64,000 bases of DNA from Paracoccus sigandri (GTDB lineage Bacteria; Pseudomonadota; Alphaproteobacteria; Rhodobacterales; Rhodobacteraceae), in contig NZ_QNRC01000006.1 of assembly GCF_003709565.1 (NCBI RefSeq), positions 1-64,000 of the forward strand. Reading direction: 5' to 3'. The position numbers and the translations under genes are program-made. Every line of letters starts with the position of its first letter. Positions within the stretch are counted from its first letter, which is position 1. This document shows positions 7,717 through 16,470 of this stretch, piece after piece. Below the pieces are notes generated by a model. That model did not search any database. It was given only the letters and a program-made list of their open reading frames with translations, and was not told the origin of the DNA.

Positions 7717-8682
7717 TCAGGCGCCCTGGGTCAGGGCAAAACGTGCGATTTCAACCTGGCGGGTGCTGCCCGCCAATCCCTCGGGGCGCAGCGCCGCCAG
7801 CCAGCCAAGCGACACCGTCTGGCCCAGCTCTGCGGAAGGGATCGCCGGGGGCGGCAGGGTCAGCGCCAGGTCGACATCATAGGTCCGGCCCAGATACCAG
7901 AAGACCAGGTCCGCCAGCCGCCGGTGCCGGGGCTGGCCGGGCAGGAAATCGCGATACTGCGCGGCATCGGGCAGGTGCAGGTGGATGCAGATCTTCTCGC
8001 TGACCGAGCGCAGCCGCGCGCCCAGATACATGTCGCGCCCGAGCGCACCGCCCAGGCCCAGGCCGCGCATCTCGTCGGGCTCGAATTCCAGCCAGGCGGG
8101 GACATGTTCCTCGACCTCGGCCGGCAGGTCGAAATAGCTTTGCAGCATCTGCCGCAGCCGCACGGCGCTGCGCACCCGCCCGCCGAAGATCGAGACCAGC
8201 GGAAGCCGGGCGATGTCGGGAAAGCTGTCATGGCGCAGAAAGGCGGGCGAGCCGATCCCGGCCACGGCGGCGATATAGCTGGCGAAGCGATCCTCATCGG
8301 GGCGGTCGTGCTGGCTGATCGGATGAGCGTCGGACCAGGCCCGGAAGAACAGCTGGTAGAAGCGGGCGGCGAACAGGTCAGCGAAGCGGACGAAGGCTTC
8401 CTCGCCCTCCTGCTGCCAGCGCATGACCTCCTCGGTCATGTTCAAGGGCAGCGCGCCCTGCGGGCCGAAATAGCCCATGAACTGCGCGCGCAGCCGGATG
8501 CGGCCATCGGGTCCGTCGCCGCCCGGCGCGATCTCGGTCGCGGGGAAGGCCAGCTGCGGGTCCTGCCCGATCTCGACGATGTCGTCAGCCAGCCGGGCCG
8601 AGCGCCCGATGCGCGGCTTCTCTGCCCGTTCGCGCTCCAGCCGGCGCAGCAGCGCCAGGAAACCCGCGCCCTCTGCCGTCAT
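7717..8682 (-). CDS. tssG: T6SS baseplate protein TssG
   Basis: A 321-residue protein with TssG hallmarks: an N-terminal FLALLRRLERERAEKPRIGRS, the FGPQGALPLNMTEEV segment, a RLFQLFF-like part (ARFYQLFFRAWSDAHP) and the C-terminal GLGWL-type loop (SLGWLAALRP). TssG is the trifurcation subunit that, with two TssF copies, makes the baseplate wedge. The ATG at 8682 overlaps the tssF stop by 4 bp, so translation is coupled. Slightly shorter than many homologues but complete. Confidence 0.93.
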   Translation of the reverse strand: MTAEGAGFLALLRRLERERAEKPRIGRSARLADDIVEIGQDPQLAFPATEIAPGGDGPDGRIRLRAQFMGYFGPQGALPLNMTEEVMRWQQEGEEAFVRFADLFAARFYQLFFRAWSDAHPISQHDRPDEDRFASYIAAVAGIGSPAFLRHDSFPDIARLPLVSIFGGRVRSAVRLRQMLQSYFDLPAEVEEHVPAWLEFEPDEMRGLGLGGALGRDMYLGARLRSVSEKICIHLHLPDAAQYRDFLPGQPRHRRLADLVFWYLGRTYDVDLALTLPPPAIPSAELGQTVSLGWLAALRPEGLAGSTRQVEIARFALTQGA

Positions 8683-10589
8683 ATCAGCGGCCCCGACCCG
8701 GTGCGCGGTGGCCAGCGCCTGATGACGCCGCGCTGCTTGCTGATCGTCACCATCTGGGTGAAGCTGTTGATGCTGACATATTCGGCGAAGAAGCGGTCCA
8801 GCACCGCGGCCAGCAGCACGATGCCGCTGCCCTCGAAGGCCGCCTCGTCGAAAGTCACCGAGATCTCCAGCCCGCGCGCCGGGAAGAACCCCTCGGGGCG
8901 GCGGATCGAGCGGGTGATCGGCCGCACGTTCAGCGCGGTGATCCCGCCGATCTGGGTCTCGGTCACGTTGTCCGAGAGGTCCGCGAACAGTGTCAGGATC
9001 TCTCGCAGGCTGGCGGCGCCGTCGCGGCCGAAACGGTCGTCCAGCCCGAAATGGTTCAGCGACAGATAGGAAATCAGCCGCCAATAGACGTCGCCCTGCC
9101 CGGTGCGATGCGGCCCCGCCCGCTCGATCTCGGTCATCGCCTCGCGCGGGGCGGTGGGGCCGTTCACGCAGGTCAGCGTCATCAGCTGGTCGGAGACCAG
9201 GTTGAAATCGTCCGACCGCGCCAGGGGCAGCGCGGCGGGCAGGTGGCGGTTCGAACAGAGCGTGCGCAGATGCAGCCGCTGCGCGCGGCGCCCGACCACG
9301 GATTCGGGCGGCTCGTAGATCGACAGCCAGGTCTCGGTGCCGCGGTAATCGGCGCGCAGCCCGCCGCGCCGCTCGGCCTCGGTCAGGCGCCGGGGCTTGC
9401 GCCGCATCGTGTAGTAATAGGCCGCGCGCGGCGCGCTGGCCCCCTGCGGCAGCGCATAGAGCGGCACCACCTCGACCCGGTCATGGGCGGTGCCATAGCT
9501 GGCATGGACCCGCAGGATGCGCTGGATCTCGTAATGGGTGATCGGGCTGGAATCGGGGGTGACGACATATTCGTGGCGGCGGTCGTCCAGCCGGATCTGG
9601 TTCGAGCTTTCCTCGAACAGGTTGATCGCGGGCGCGCAGTTCACGCGGATGTCGCGCTTCTGGATCTGCCGGGCCAGGTCGTCGTTCACCCGGTCGAATT
9701 CGAAGATCACCTGCATCCGGTCGCTGCGCACCGCCCGCAGCGCGTCAGACAGGCCGGTCAGCCGGAAGCCCAGGAACTTGCGCGGGAAGGCGAAGAAGTC
9801 GCGCAGCAGCGCGAAGCCCTCGAACAGGTTGGTCTGGCGGTCGAACAGCAATTCGCCGCCCTCGAAGCCGATCTGCTGAACCTGGGCAGGCGCCAGCCGC
9901 AGGAAGGCCGGATCGCCATTGGGCTGCAGCCAGCGCAGGGACACCCTGAGCGTGCTGCAATGGATCTGCTCATAGAGCGCCATCGCCCGCAGCATGTCGG
10001 CGGTCAGATGGAAGCTCAGCGCATCGCTGCGCAGCTCGGCGAAGCTCTGCCCGTCGGTCTTGGCCAGGTCCAGCTGCAGACCGGCCCGCGTGGCGCGGTC
10101 GGGGTCCTGGCCCAGCCCGCCAAGCGTGGTGGTGCGGTCGTGATAGGCGATGGCGTCGATGGCGACCGGCAGCACGGTCAGGGGCGCGGTCAGGCTGAAG
10201 CGGCAGGTGACGCGCTTGTCGGCATCGCGGAACCGCGCGTCCAGGTATTCGCCGCGGCCGAAGACGCGCGGCGCGCCGTCGCTGGTCGGGCGGGTGGCGG
10301 CGGCGGCCTCGACGATCATGCAGCTGGGGATCGGCGCCAGGGCGTCGGGAAAGATCTGCTCCAGCAGCTCCATGGTGAAGCCGCGGAATTCCTCGTCCAG
10401 CTTCAGCTGCACCCGCGCGGCCAGGAAGGCCGCGCCCTCCAGCAGCCCGGCGATGGCGGGGTCGATATTCTCGCGCAGCACGCCGCCCAGCCGGTCGGCA
10501 AGCCCCGGAAATTCCTCGGCGAATTCGGCCGAGCGTTCATAGAGGATGTCCAGTTCACGCTCGTAGGCGTCGCGGAAAGCCTTCTTCAT
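8679..10589 (-). CDS. tssF: T6SS baseplate protein TssF
   Basis: A 636-residue protein starting MKKAFRDAYERELDILYERSAEFAEEFPGLADRLG, the classic TssF opening, followed by the LLEGAAFLAARVQLKLDEEFRGFT segment and the C-terminal LFADLSDN...I region with a gp6-like domain. It pairs with TssG in the wedge around the VgrG spike. The start overlaps the tssE stop by 4 bp (ATG at 10589). Full length, with no break. Confidence 0.94.
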   Translation of the reverse strand: MKKAFRDAYERELDILYERSAEFAEEFPGLADRLGGVLRENIDPAIAGLLEGAAFLAARVQLKLDEEFRGFTMELLEQIFPDALAPIPSCMIVEAAAATRPTSDGAPRVFGRGEYLDARFRDADKRVTCRFSLTAPLTVLPVAIDAIAYHDRTTTLGGLGQDPDRATRAGLQLDLAKTDGQSFAELRSDALSFHLTADMLRAMALYEQIHCSTLRVSLRWLQPNGDPAFLRLAPAQVQQIGFEGGELLFDRQTNLFEGFALLRDFFAFPRKFLGFRLTGLSDALRAVRSDRMQVIFEFDRVNDDLARQIQKRDIRVNCAPAINLFEESSNQIRLDDRRHEYVVTPDSSPITHYEIQRILRVHASYGTAHDRVEVVPLYALPQGASAPRAAYYYTMRRKPRRLTEAERRGGLRADYRGTETWLSIYEPPESVVGRRAQRLHLRTLCSNRHLPAALPLARSDDFNLVSDQLMTLTCVNGPTAPREAMTEIERAGPHRTGQGDVYWRLISYLSLNHFGLDDRFGRDGAASLREILTLFADLSDNVTETQIGGITALNVRPITRSIRRPEGFFPARGLEISVTFDEAAFEGSGIVLLAAVLDRFFAEYVSINSFTQMVTISKQRGVIRRWPPRTGSGPLI

Positions 10590-11167
10590 GCGCCGCCCTG
10601 CATCCGTTTCATGGCGATCTTGCCCGCGCCGGGATCGACCTCGGCGAAGAATTGCAGCGGAATGTCGGTCGGGTCCGAGATCATCTCGGCCAGGATCTCG
10701 AAGCTGAGCCGCTGGTCGACCGTCGGGTCGGCCTCGTCCAGCCGCACCTCGATCGTCTCGGGGCGCAGCCGGGGCTCGCTGCGGATCAGCGCCTCGCGGA
10801 TGGCGCGCGCCATGTCCGAGGGCGTGCGGCTGCCGCGCCACAAGCTGTCCATGTCCTGAAAACCGTGGTTGACGATCGAGTCGCGCACATGCGGCGCCTC
10901 CGACAGGTCGGTGCAGACATCAAGGCGGATGGTGTTCATCAGGCTGGCGATGTCCAGCGCCAGGTTGGCGCGCAGCGCATCCTCGCTGGCCCCCTCGCGG
11001 CGCTTCTGGCTGAGAACCGTCAGGTCGCGTTCGCCATCCGTATAGGTGCGGTCCTGGACGCGCCCGTCGCGCCGGGCGGCGGAATCGCGGAAGATATGCA
11101 TCAACGACATCTCGCGCAGCCCGCCGCGGCGGCTGTCGCTGCCCGAGGATTGACGATGCTGCGCCAT
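10586..11167 (-). CDS. tssE: T6SS baseplate protein TssE (gp25-like)
   Basis: A 193-residue gp25/lysozyme-like baseplate protein. The family core is seen at ANLALDIASLMNTIRLD, then SIVNHGFQDMDSL, and IREALIRSEPRLRPETIEVRL. TssE joins the sheath to the baseplate wedge. The ATG at 11167 is chosen; a GTG two codons further upstream is possible. It lies 154 bp after hcp, beyond a stem-loop, and so probably receives reduced read-through compared with hcp. Confidence 0.92.
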   Translation of the reverse strand: MAQHRQSSGSDSRRGGLREMSLMHIFRDSAARRDGRVQDRTYTDGERDLTVLSQKRREGASEDALRANLALDIASLMNTIRLDVCTDLSEAPHVRDSIVNHGFQDMDSLWRGSRTPSDMARAIREALIRSEPRLRPETIEVRLDEADPTVDQRLSFEILAEMISDPTDIPLQFFAEVDPGAGKIAMKRMQGGA

Positions 11168-11229
11168 GACCACCCCGATTGCCCGTCAGGGCCGCTTCAG
11201 AACCTTGCCGACAGGAAACCCGCCGGCGA

Positions 11230-11263
11230 AATGAAACAGGGCCGGCACGCTGCGCCGACCCTG
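11230..11263 (-). terminator. Stem-loop with T-rich tail between hcp and tssE
   Basis: On the leftward transcript the arms 11263-11254 and 11246-11237 form a 10-bp GC-rich stem (one G-U pair) with a 7-nt loop, followed by GTTTCATTT. It sits 59 bp after the hcp stop inside the operon. It probably acts as a partial terminator or as a 3' stabiliser of the hcp message; the downstream baseplate genes have no obvious separate promoter. Confidence 0.6.
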
Positions 11264-11321
11264 CCCCGTGGAGATACACGTTCCGCCGGACAGGCCGTCG
11301 GACGGGATCGAAGCGAAATCC

Positions 11322-11819
11322 TTACGAATTCCACTCGCGGTTTTCGGCGATGTCCCAGCCGGCCATGGTCTCGGCACCGGCCGCGCCCGAATCTTCCTGC
11401 AGCGTGTACAGGACCTCGAACTTGCGGAAGTTCAGGGTCAGGGTTTCCTGGATGCGGTCCAGCCCGTCCTTCTGACCACCGGTCGAATAGCTGGTGATCA
11501 TGATGTTTTCCATCTTGATGCGGAAATACTCGACCGGGGCCGAACCGCCCGACTTGCGCACGATCAGCTCGCCGGTTTCGATATGCTCGCCGTTGGTGCA
11601 GCGCTTGATCAGGTCGTTCGAGGCCAGATCGACATATTTGGTCAGGGTGATGTCCTGGACATTCACCTTGCCGCCGCCGCCGCCACGGCCGACATGCGTG
11701 GTGCCCGACTGGGTCAGGCCCCAGTTCCAGGCCAGCACATCGATCTCGTCGCGATGCGTGTCGTCTTGCGACTCGCCCTTGATGTTGTTGGACAGTTTCA
11801 GAAAGATATCGACAGCCAT
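11322..11819 (-). CDS. hcp: T6SS tube protein Hcp (TssD)
   Basis: A 165-residue Hcp1-family protein beginning MAVDIFLKLSNNIKGESQD, with the ring-forming core EIDVLAWNWGLTQSG...VNVQDITLTKYVDLASNDL and the C-terminal strands ETLTLNFRKFEVLYT. Hexamers stack into the inner tube expelled by sheath contraction. A strong ribosome site (GAGGAG) lies before the ATG. It follows tssC by 38 bp and precedes a stem-loop, matching the high abundance Hcp needs. Confidence 0.95.
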   Translation of the reverse strand: MAVDIFLKLSNNIKGESQDDTHRDEIDVLAWNWGLTQSGTTHVGRGGGGGKVNVQDITLTKYVDLASNDLIKRCTNGEHIETGELIVRKSGGSAPVEYFRIKMENIMITSYSTGGQKDGLDRIQETLTLNFRKFEVLYTLQEDSGAAGAETMAGWDIAENREWNS

Positions 11820-11857
11820 CAGTCAAACTCCTCGATTACGGCAGTCTGTTAAAAAAC

Positions 11858-13348
11858 TCATTTGCCCTTGGGCAATTTGGAAACGAGCGACATCCCGACA
11901 TCCATGCCTTCCAGCTGGAAATGCGGTTTCAAATAGAATTTCCCCATATAATAGCCGGGATTCTCCTCGTCCTCTACAACCTCGACCTTCGCGCCTGCAA
12001 GCGGCTTTTTGGCCTTTTCCCGCTCGGACGCGCTTTCCGGATTGCCGGAGACGTATTTGTTGACCCAGGTCTGAAGCTGGGTCTGCAACTGCAACCGGTC
12101 GGGGCTCTGCCCGATCTTGTCGCGCACCATACACTTCAGGTAGTGACTGAACCGTGACACCGCGAAAATATAGGGCAGACGCGCCGACATGTTGTCCGAG
12201 GCCGTCGCCTGCTCGTCCACGTATTTCTTGGGACGATACAGGGTCTGCGCGCCGATGAAGGCCGCCTTGTCGGTATGCTTGCGATGGATCAGGCCGATCA
12301 GCCCGGCCTTCGACAGTTCGGCCTCGCGCCGGTCGGTGATCGAGACCTCGGTCGGGCATTTCAGGTCCTTCGACCCGTCGCCCGTGTCGAAATTATGCGT
12401 GGGCAGGTTGAGTACCTCGCCGCCCGACTGCACGCCGCGGATCTGCACGGTCCAGCCATGTTCCTTGTGCGCGCGGTTGATGTTCACCGCCATCGCATGG
12501 GCGGCGTTCATCCAGCCGTATTTCGTGCCGTCATGCCCGTCGGTCTCTTCCTCGAAGTTGAATTCCTCGACGACCGAGTTCGAGCCCTGCCCGTAAGGCT
12601 CGCGCGACAGCACGCGCGGCAGGGTCAGCGCGACATAGCGCGAATTCTCGGAATCGCGCAGCCCGTTCCAGGCGGCATAGTCGGGCGTGTCGAAGATCTC
12701 GGACAGGTCGGGCGGCACCGACAGCTCGTTCCAGCTGTCCAGCCCCAGAAGCTCGGGCGCGGCCGACGAGATGAAGGGCGCATGCGCCGCCGCCGCGATC
12801 TTGCCGATATCGCGCAGCAGCGCCACGTCGGCGGTCGAGTGGTCGAAGTAATAGTCGCCCACCAGCGCCCCGAAGGGCTTGCCGCCAAGCGTGCCGAACT
12901 CAGCCTCGTAGACGATCTTGTTCAGGGGCGACTTGTCCCATTTCGCGCCCGGATAGCGGCGCATCATCTGCTGCAGCTCTTTCTTCGAGACGTTCATCAC
13001 CTTCACCCGCAGCGAGGCGTCGGTCTCGGAGTTGTTGATCGTGTAGGCCAGCCCGCGCCACGAGGATTCCAGCTTCTGGAACTCCTCGTGATGGATGATC
13101 TCGTTCAGCTGCTCGGTCAGCTTCTGGTCCAGCTTCGACAGCATCGCGTCGATCGTGTCGATCACGTCCTCGGCGATCAGGGTCTGGTCGTCCAGCGCCT
13201 CGCGGACCAAGGCCACGACGGCATTGTCGACCTCTTTCGCGGCGACATCGGTGCGCGGCTTGATGGTCTGCCGCAGGATGTCGGAAAATTCGTCCAGTCC
13301 GGACAGCGCGCCAGCTTCGGCAACCTGCGCCTGCTTCTCCTGCGCCAT
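11858..13348 (-). CDS. tssC: T6SS sheath large subunit TssC
   Basis: A 496-residue VipB/EvpB-type sheath protein. Diagnostic segments are FQKLESSWRGLAYTINNSETD, the KFGALVGDYYFDHS-like part (KPFGALVGDYYFDHS), the LRDIGKIAAAAHAPFISSAAPELLG block and the C-terminal NPGYYMGKFYLKPHFQLEGMDV. With TssB it forms the contractile sheath. Starts 2 bp after tssB, the usual arrangement. Full length. Confidence 0.96.
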   Translation of the reverse strand: MAQEKQAQVAEAGALSGLDEFSDILRQTIKPRTDVAAKEVDNAVVALVREALDDQTLIAEDVIDTIDAMLSKLDQKLTEQLNEIIHHEEFQKLESSWRGLAYTINNSETDASLRVKVMNVSKKELQQMMRRYPGAKWDKSPLNKIVYEAEFGTLGGKPFGALVGDYYFDHSTADVALLRDIGKIAAAAHAPFISSAAPELLGLDSWNELSVPPDLSEIFDTPDYAAWNGLRDSENSRYVALTLPRVLSREPYGQGSNSVVEEFNFEEETDGHDGTKYGWMNAAHAMAVNINRAHKEHGWTVQIRGVQSGGEVLNLPTHNFDTGDGSKDLKCPTEVSITDRREAELSKAGLIGLIHRKHTDKAAFIGAQTLYRPKKYVDEQATASDNMSARLPYIFAVSRFSHYLKCMVRDKIGQSPDRLQLQTQLQTWVNKYVSGNPESASEREKAKKPLAGAKVEVVEDEENPGYYMGKFYLKPHFQLEGMDVGMSLVSKLPKGK

Positions 13349-13350
13349 GT

Positions 13351-13869
13351 TCAGCTGTTCCCTTCAGAATTGTCCTTGGCGGTCTCGCGTTCGGCCAGGG
13401 CGGCCATCAGCTCGGGGTCGTTCAGCAGCTTGCGCAGCTGTTCCTGCGCCTTCGGCTTGGAATTCATGTAGCGCTGCAGGTTGGCCAGGTGCTGCCGGGC
13501 CTCCAGCAGCTTCTTCAGCGCCGGGACCTGCCGGGCGACCTCGGCCGGGTTGAAGTCGTCCATGCTCTCGAAATGCAGCGAAACGCCCATCCGGCCGTCG
13601 CCGCCCATCTTGTTCTCGACATTGAAGGACAGGCCGGGAGCCACGCTCTTCATGTAGTCGTCCAGCGTCGCCGCCGTCACGTCCACGAAGTCGCGCTCCT
13701 CCATGTCGGGCTTCTCGACCTCGGACGCGTTTCCGGACAGATCGGACATCACCCCCATGACGAAGGGCAGTTCCACCATCTTCTCGGAATCATAGGGGTC
13801 TTCATAGGAAATATTCACCCGCGGCGGGCGGTTACGCTTCAAAAAATCGGTCGATTTGTCGGATGCCAT
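13351..13869 (-). CDS. tssB: T6SS sheath small subunit TssB
   Basis: A 172-residue VipA/ImpB-type protein with the family motifs NRPPRVNISYEDPYD, ELPFVMGVMSDLSGN and FNVENKMGGDGRMGVSLHF. It intertwines with TssC in the sheath. The ATG has a GGAGG site 8 bp upstream. Preceded by a 76-bp gap after tssA, where an internal promoter is possible but not obvious. Confidence 0.96.
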   Translation of the reverse strand: MASDKSTDFLKRNRPPRVNISYEDPYDSEKMVELPFVMGVMSDLSGNASEVEKPDMEERDFVDVTAATLDDYMKSVAPGLSFNVENKMGGDGRMGVSLHFESMDDFNPAEVARQVPALKKLLEARQHLANLQRYMNSKPKAQEQLRKLLNDPELMAALAERETAKDNSEGNS

Positions 13870-13945
13870 TCTTTCAATCCTCCGCCTGCGGCCTAGCAGA
13901 ACGTAAGTTCCACCGCAGAGTCAATCCAAACCAGCCGCAAACATA

Positions 13946-15289
13946 TCAATCATTTTGCGCGGGCTGCACAAGTAGTTCTGCCATGATGGCGTCAAATCGT
14001 TTGCCCAACATGTCACGAGCTTTCAGCAGAAGCAATGGGATAGGACTCGCGGGCTCATGCGCCGAGAAATAGGCTTCGACCCCCGTCAGGTGGCCGATGA
14101 CCTCGCCGCGGGTGGCGATCGGGGGCAAGGGCATTGGCGGATCGTCGCCGCGCGCCGCCCCGTCCAGGCCGGATTTCGTCAATGATTTCAGTCGGTCCAT
14201 CGGCAGGCTGAAGCCGCTGCCATGGCCGATGTTCAGAATCGCCCCGCCGGCGCGGTCGGGCATCAGCACCTCGATGGCCTCGACCAGCGGGGCGCCGACC
14301 AGCAGCCTTGCCTGCTCGACCAGCAGCAGCGCGGGCGAGGAGGGCTCGTTGCGCGCCAGCCACAGCTGCGCCGCATCCAGCGCGGCGGCGGCGGTGGCGC
14401 GGTCGGGAATGACCGGCCCGGGCCCGGCCGGCACCGAAGCCGGCGACGACGAGGGCGGCGGCGCGGGGGCGGCCAGGGCCTGTGGATCGGGGGCCGCGGC
14501 CGGCAGATCGGGCATCGCGGCCTCGGTCCAGGGGCGCAGTTCCGGCCGGGCGGCGGCGATCATCGCCTGCATGTCGGCGATGGCGGCCCGCACCGCGCCC
14601 AGTTCCGGGCTGAAGCGCGCCTCGGGATGGCTTTGGGCCAGCCGGTGGATGCGGAACAGCGCGTCGGCCGCGCGCGACAGCTGGTCGTTGACCGCCGCCA
14701 GCGCCCGCTGGCCGGCATCGGCGCGCAGGGGCGCCAGCACGTCGCTGCCGGGCAGGTCCTGTTCGGACAGGCGCGGCGCGGCCTTGCCGGTCGCGACCAT
14801 GTGGCGACGCAACGTCACATTGTCGCCGGGCAGCAGCGGCAGGTGCAGCAGCGGCATCACCACGGCGGGCTGGCTGTTGATGGCCTCGATCGCGGCGCGA
14901 CGATCTGCCGCACCCCGGTCCACCCTCGGATGCAGGTCATCGGGCCATTGCCCCAGCAGCGCCGCCATGTCCTCGAGGCTGGAGACGAAATCGGGCAGCT
15001 TGCCCGCCAGGATCTGGAATCGCGCCAGGAGGCTGACCAGCCGCAGGTCCCGGCTGCGGGCCAGCAGCGCCAGGATCGCCGTCCGCTCGGCCCCCAGATC
15101 GACCGAGCGCGGATCGAACAGCCGGTCCTCGCGCCCGTCCTCGGGCGACCCCGGAACGAAATAGCGCTCGGGCAGCCGCGATTCCGCCTCGAAGTAATAT
15201 TCCAGGAAATCGCCGTCGTCGCTGCGTTCCAGGTCCGGCCCGCAGGGCTCGGCTTCGGAAACAGGCTCAAGCAGATTGTCCAGCGCCAT
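13946..15289 (-). CDS. tssA: T6SS protein TssA (ImpA family)
   Basis: A 447-residue protein with an ImpA_N domain (about 1-130; EAEPCGPDLERSDDGDFLEYYF) and the WPDDLHPRVD block of TssA. A Pro/Ala-rich linker (about 265-300) follows, then a C-terminal region where VEAYFSAHEPASPIPLLLLKARDMLGKRF matches the end of short TssA proteins. TssA primes sheath and tube assembly at the baseplate. Lies between tagH and tssB in the operon. Confidence 0.9.
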   Translation of the reverse strand: MALDNLLEPVSEAEPCGPDLERSDDGDFLEYYFEAESRLPERYFVPGSPEDGREDRLFDPRSVDLGAERTAILALLARSRDLRLVSLLARFQILAGKLPDFVSSLEDMAALLGQWPDDLHPRVDRGAADRRAAIEAINSQPAVVMPLLHLPLLPGDNVTLRRHMVATGKAAPRLSEQDLPGSDVLAPLRADAGQRALAAVNDQLSRAADALFRIHRLAQSHPEARFSPELGAVRAAIADMQAMIAAARPELRPWTEAAMPDLPAAAPDPQALAAPAPPPSSSPASVPAGPGPVIPDRATAAAALDAAQLWLARNEPSSPALLLVEQARLLVGAPLVEAIEVLMPDRAGGAILNIGHGSGFSLPMDRLKSLTKSGLDGAARGDDPPMPLPPIATRGEVIGHLTGVEAYFSAHEPASPIPLLLLKARDMLGKRFDAIMAELLVQPAQND

Positions 15290-15303
15290 GATCGCCCCCT
15301 TGC

Positions 15304-16464
15304 CTATGGCCCGCCCTGCTCGTCCGCCTTGCGATAGGCGGCGGCAAACAGGCGGATGAATTCGTCCAGGATGCCGTTCTCGCTGGCGGTCTTGGCGTCC
15401 CAGCGCTGCACGAAGGCGTCCCAGGCCCGCGTCTTGCGGCTGCCGGTCAGCCCGCCGCCCCTGGCCTCGGCCTCGATCCGGCCGGGATCCAGGTCGTGCA
15501 GCAGCTCGATCAGCGCCGGCTGCAGGGCGGCGAACAGCGCCCCCTGGTGGCGGCGCAGATCGCCAAGCGCCTCGTCGAAGCCGGCCGCCCCGGTCAGGAA
15601 GCCCGCGCGCGGGTTCAGGAACAGCGCATCCAGCGCCTGCTCGGTATCGGGCAGGAATTTCAGCGGGTTGTTGTCGGCCGCCCCGCGCATGGTCCGTTCG
15701 CCCGCGCGGGTGAAATGGCGCGCCGCCGCGCGATCCTGCAAAGCCAGCATCAGCTGCGAGGCGGTGGCGCGCAGCGCCTCGCCCAGGGCGCGGCCGAAAG
15801 CCTCGGGGACCAGCTGCGGCATCGCCTCGGGGGCCAGCCCCGCCCCCTTGCAGAAGCCGCGCAGGAAGGCGGATTCGTCCAGCGGCGCGGGCGGCGGAAC
15901 GGCGGCCGCGGGCGGGGTGGCAGGCGGCGCCGCCGCGGGGCCAGCGGGCGGCGGCGGTCCCGGCAGGTCGATGAAATCATCCGAGAAATCCGGCTGCCGG
16001 CCGGTCCTTTCCACCGGCAGCGGATCGACCGGCGCGACCGGGAAGGCGCCGTCCAGCGCCCAGGGGTCCTCTTGCGGGATCTCCTCGACGGGGCGGTCCA
16101 TGCGATGCTCGGGCAGCGATCCGGGCGACAGCGCGGCGCCGTCCTGCGGCATGTCGAAGATCGCCACGATGATGTATTGCCCGACCTGGAAGCGGTCGCC
16201 ATGCGACAGCGCATGGGGCGCGCCCAGCCGGTGGCGGTGGCCCTGAAGGAAGGTGCCGTTGGTCGAGACGTCGGTCAGCCACCAGGTCTTGCCGTCGAAG
16301 CCGACCTCGAAATGCAGGCCCGAGATGTAGCGGCTGGCATCGGGCAGCACCCAGTCCATGCCGGCGCGGCGCCCGACGCGGATGCCGCTTTCCGGCACCA
16401 GGATGCTGACCGGCCCGCCGTCGTCCAGCACATGGAAGTTCTCGATCTGAAGGGTCAGGGTCAT
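15304..16464 (-). CDS. tagH: T6SS-associated FHA-domain protein TagH
   Basis: A 386-residue protein with an N-terminal FHA domain (about 25-90) showing the phosphothreonine-pocket residues GRR, SRYISGLHFEV and STNGTFL. A Pro/Ala linker (about 165-195) precedes the C-terminal VasC/ImpI-type domain (AFLRGFCKGAGL..., LGEALRATASQLMLALQDRA, KFLPDTEQALDALF). In other T6SSs FHA proteins couple Thr phosphorylation (PpkA/PppA) to assembly. No such kinase or phosphatase lies in the window; it may be beyond the left edge or elsewhere. Confidence 0.9.
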   Translation of the reverse strand: MTLTLQIENFHVLDDGGPVSILVPESGIRVGRRAGMDWVLPDASRYISGLHFEVGFDGKTWWLTDVSTNGTFLQGHRHRLGAPHALSHGDRFQVGQYIIVAIFDMPQDGAALSPGSLPEHRMDRPVEEIPQEDPWALDGAFPVAPVDPLPVERTGRQPDFSDDFIDLPGPPPPAGPAAAPPATPPAAAVPPPAPLDESAFLRGFCKGAGLAPEAMPQLVPEAFGRALGEALRATASQLMLALQDRAAARHFTRAGERTMRGAADNNPLKFLPDTEQALDALFLNPRAGFLTGAAGFDEALGDLRRHQGALFAALQPALIELLHDLDPGRIEAEARGGGLTGSRKTRAWDAFVQRWDAKTASENGILDEFIRLFAAAYRKADEQGGP

Positions 16465-16470
16465 CTTGGA

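Noticed and set aside
4872..8003. Rightward 1043-residue reading frame opposite clpV
   Set aside because: Antisense shadow of clpV and tssG in high-GC DNA; Arg/His/Gln/Asp-rich composition, no domains, no ribosome site.
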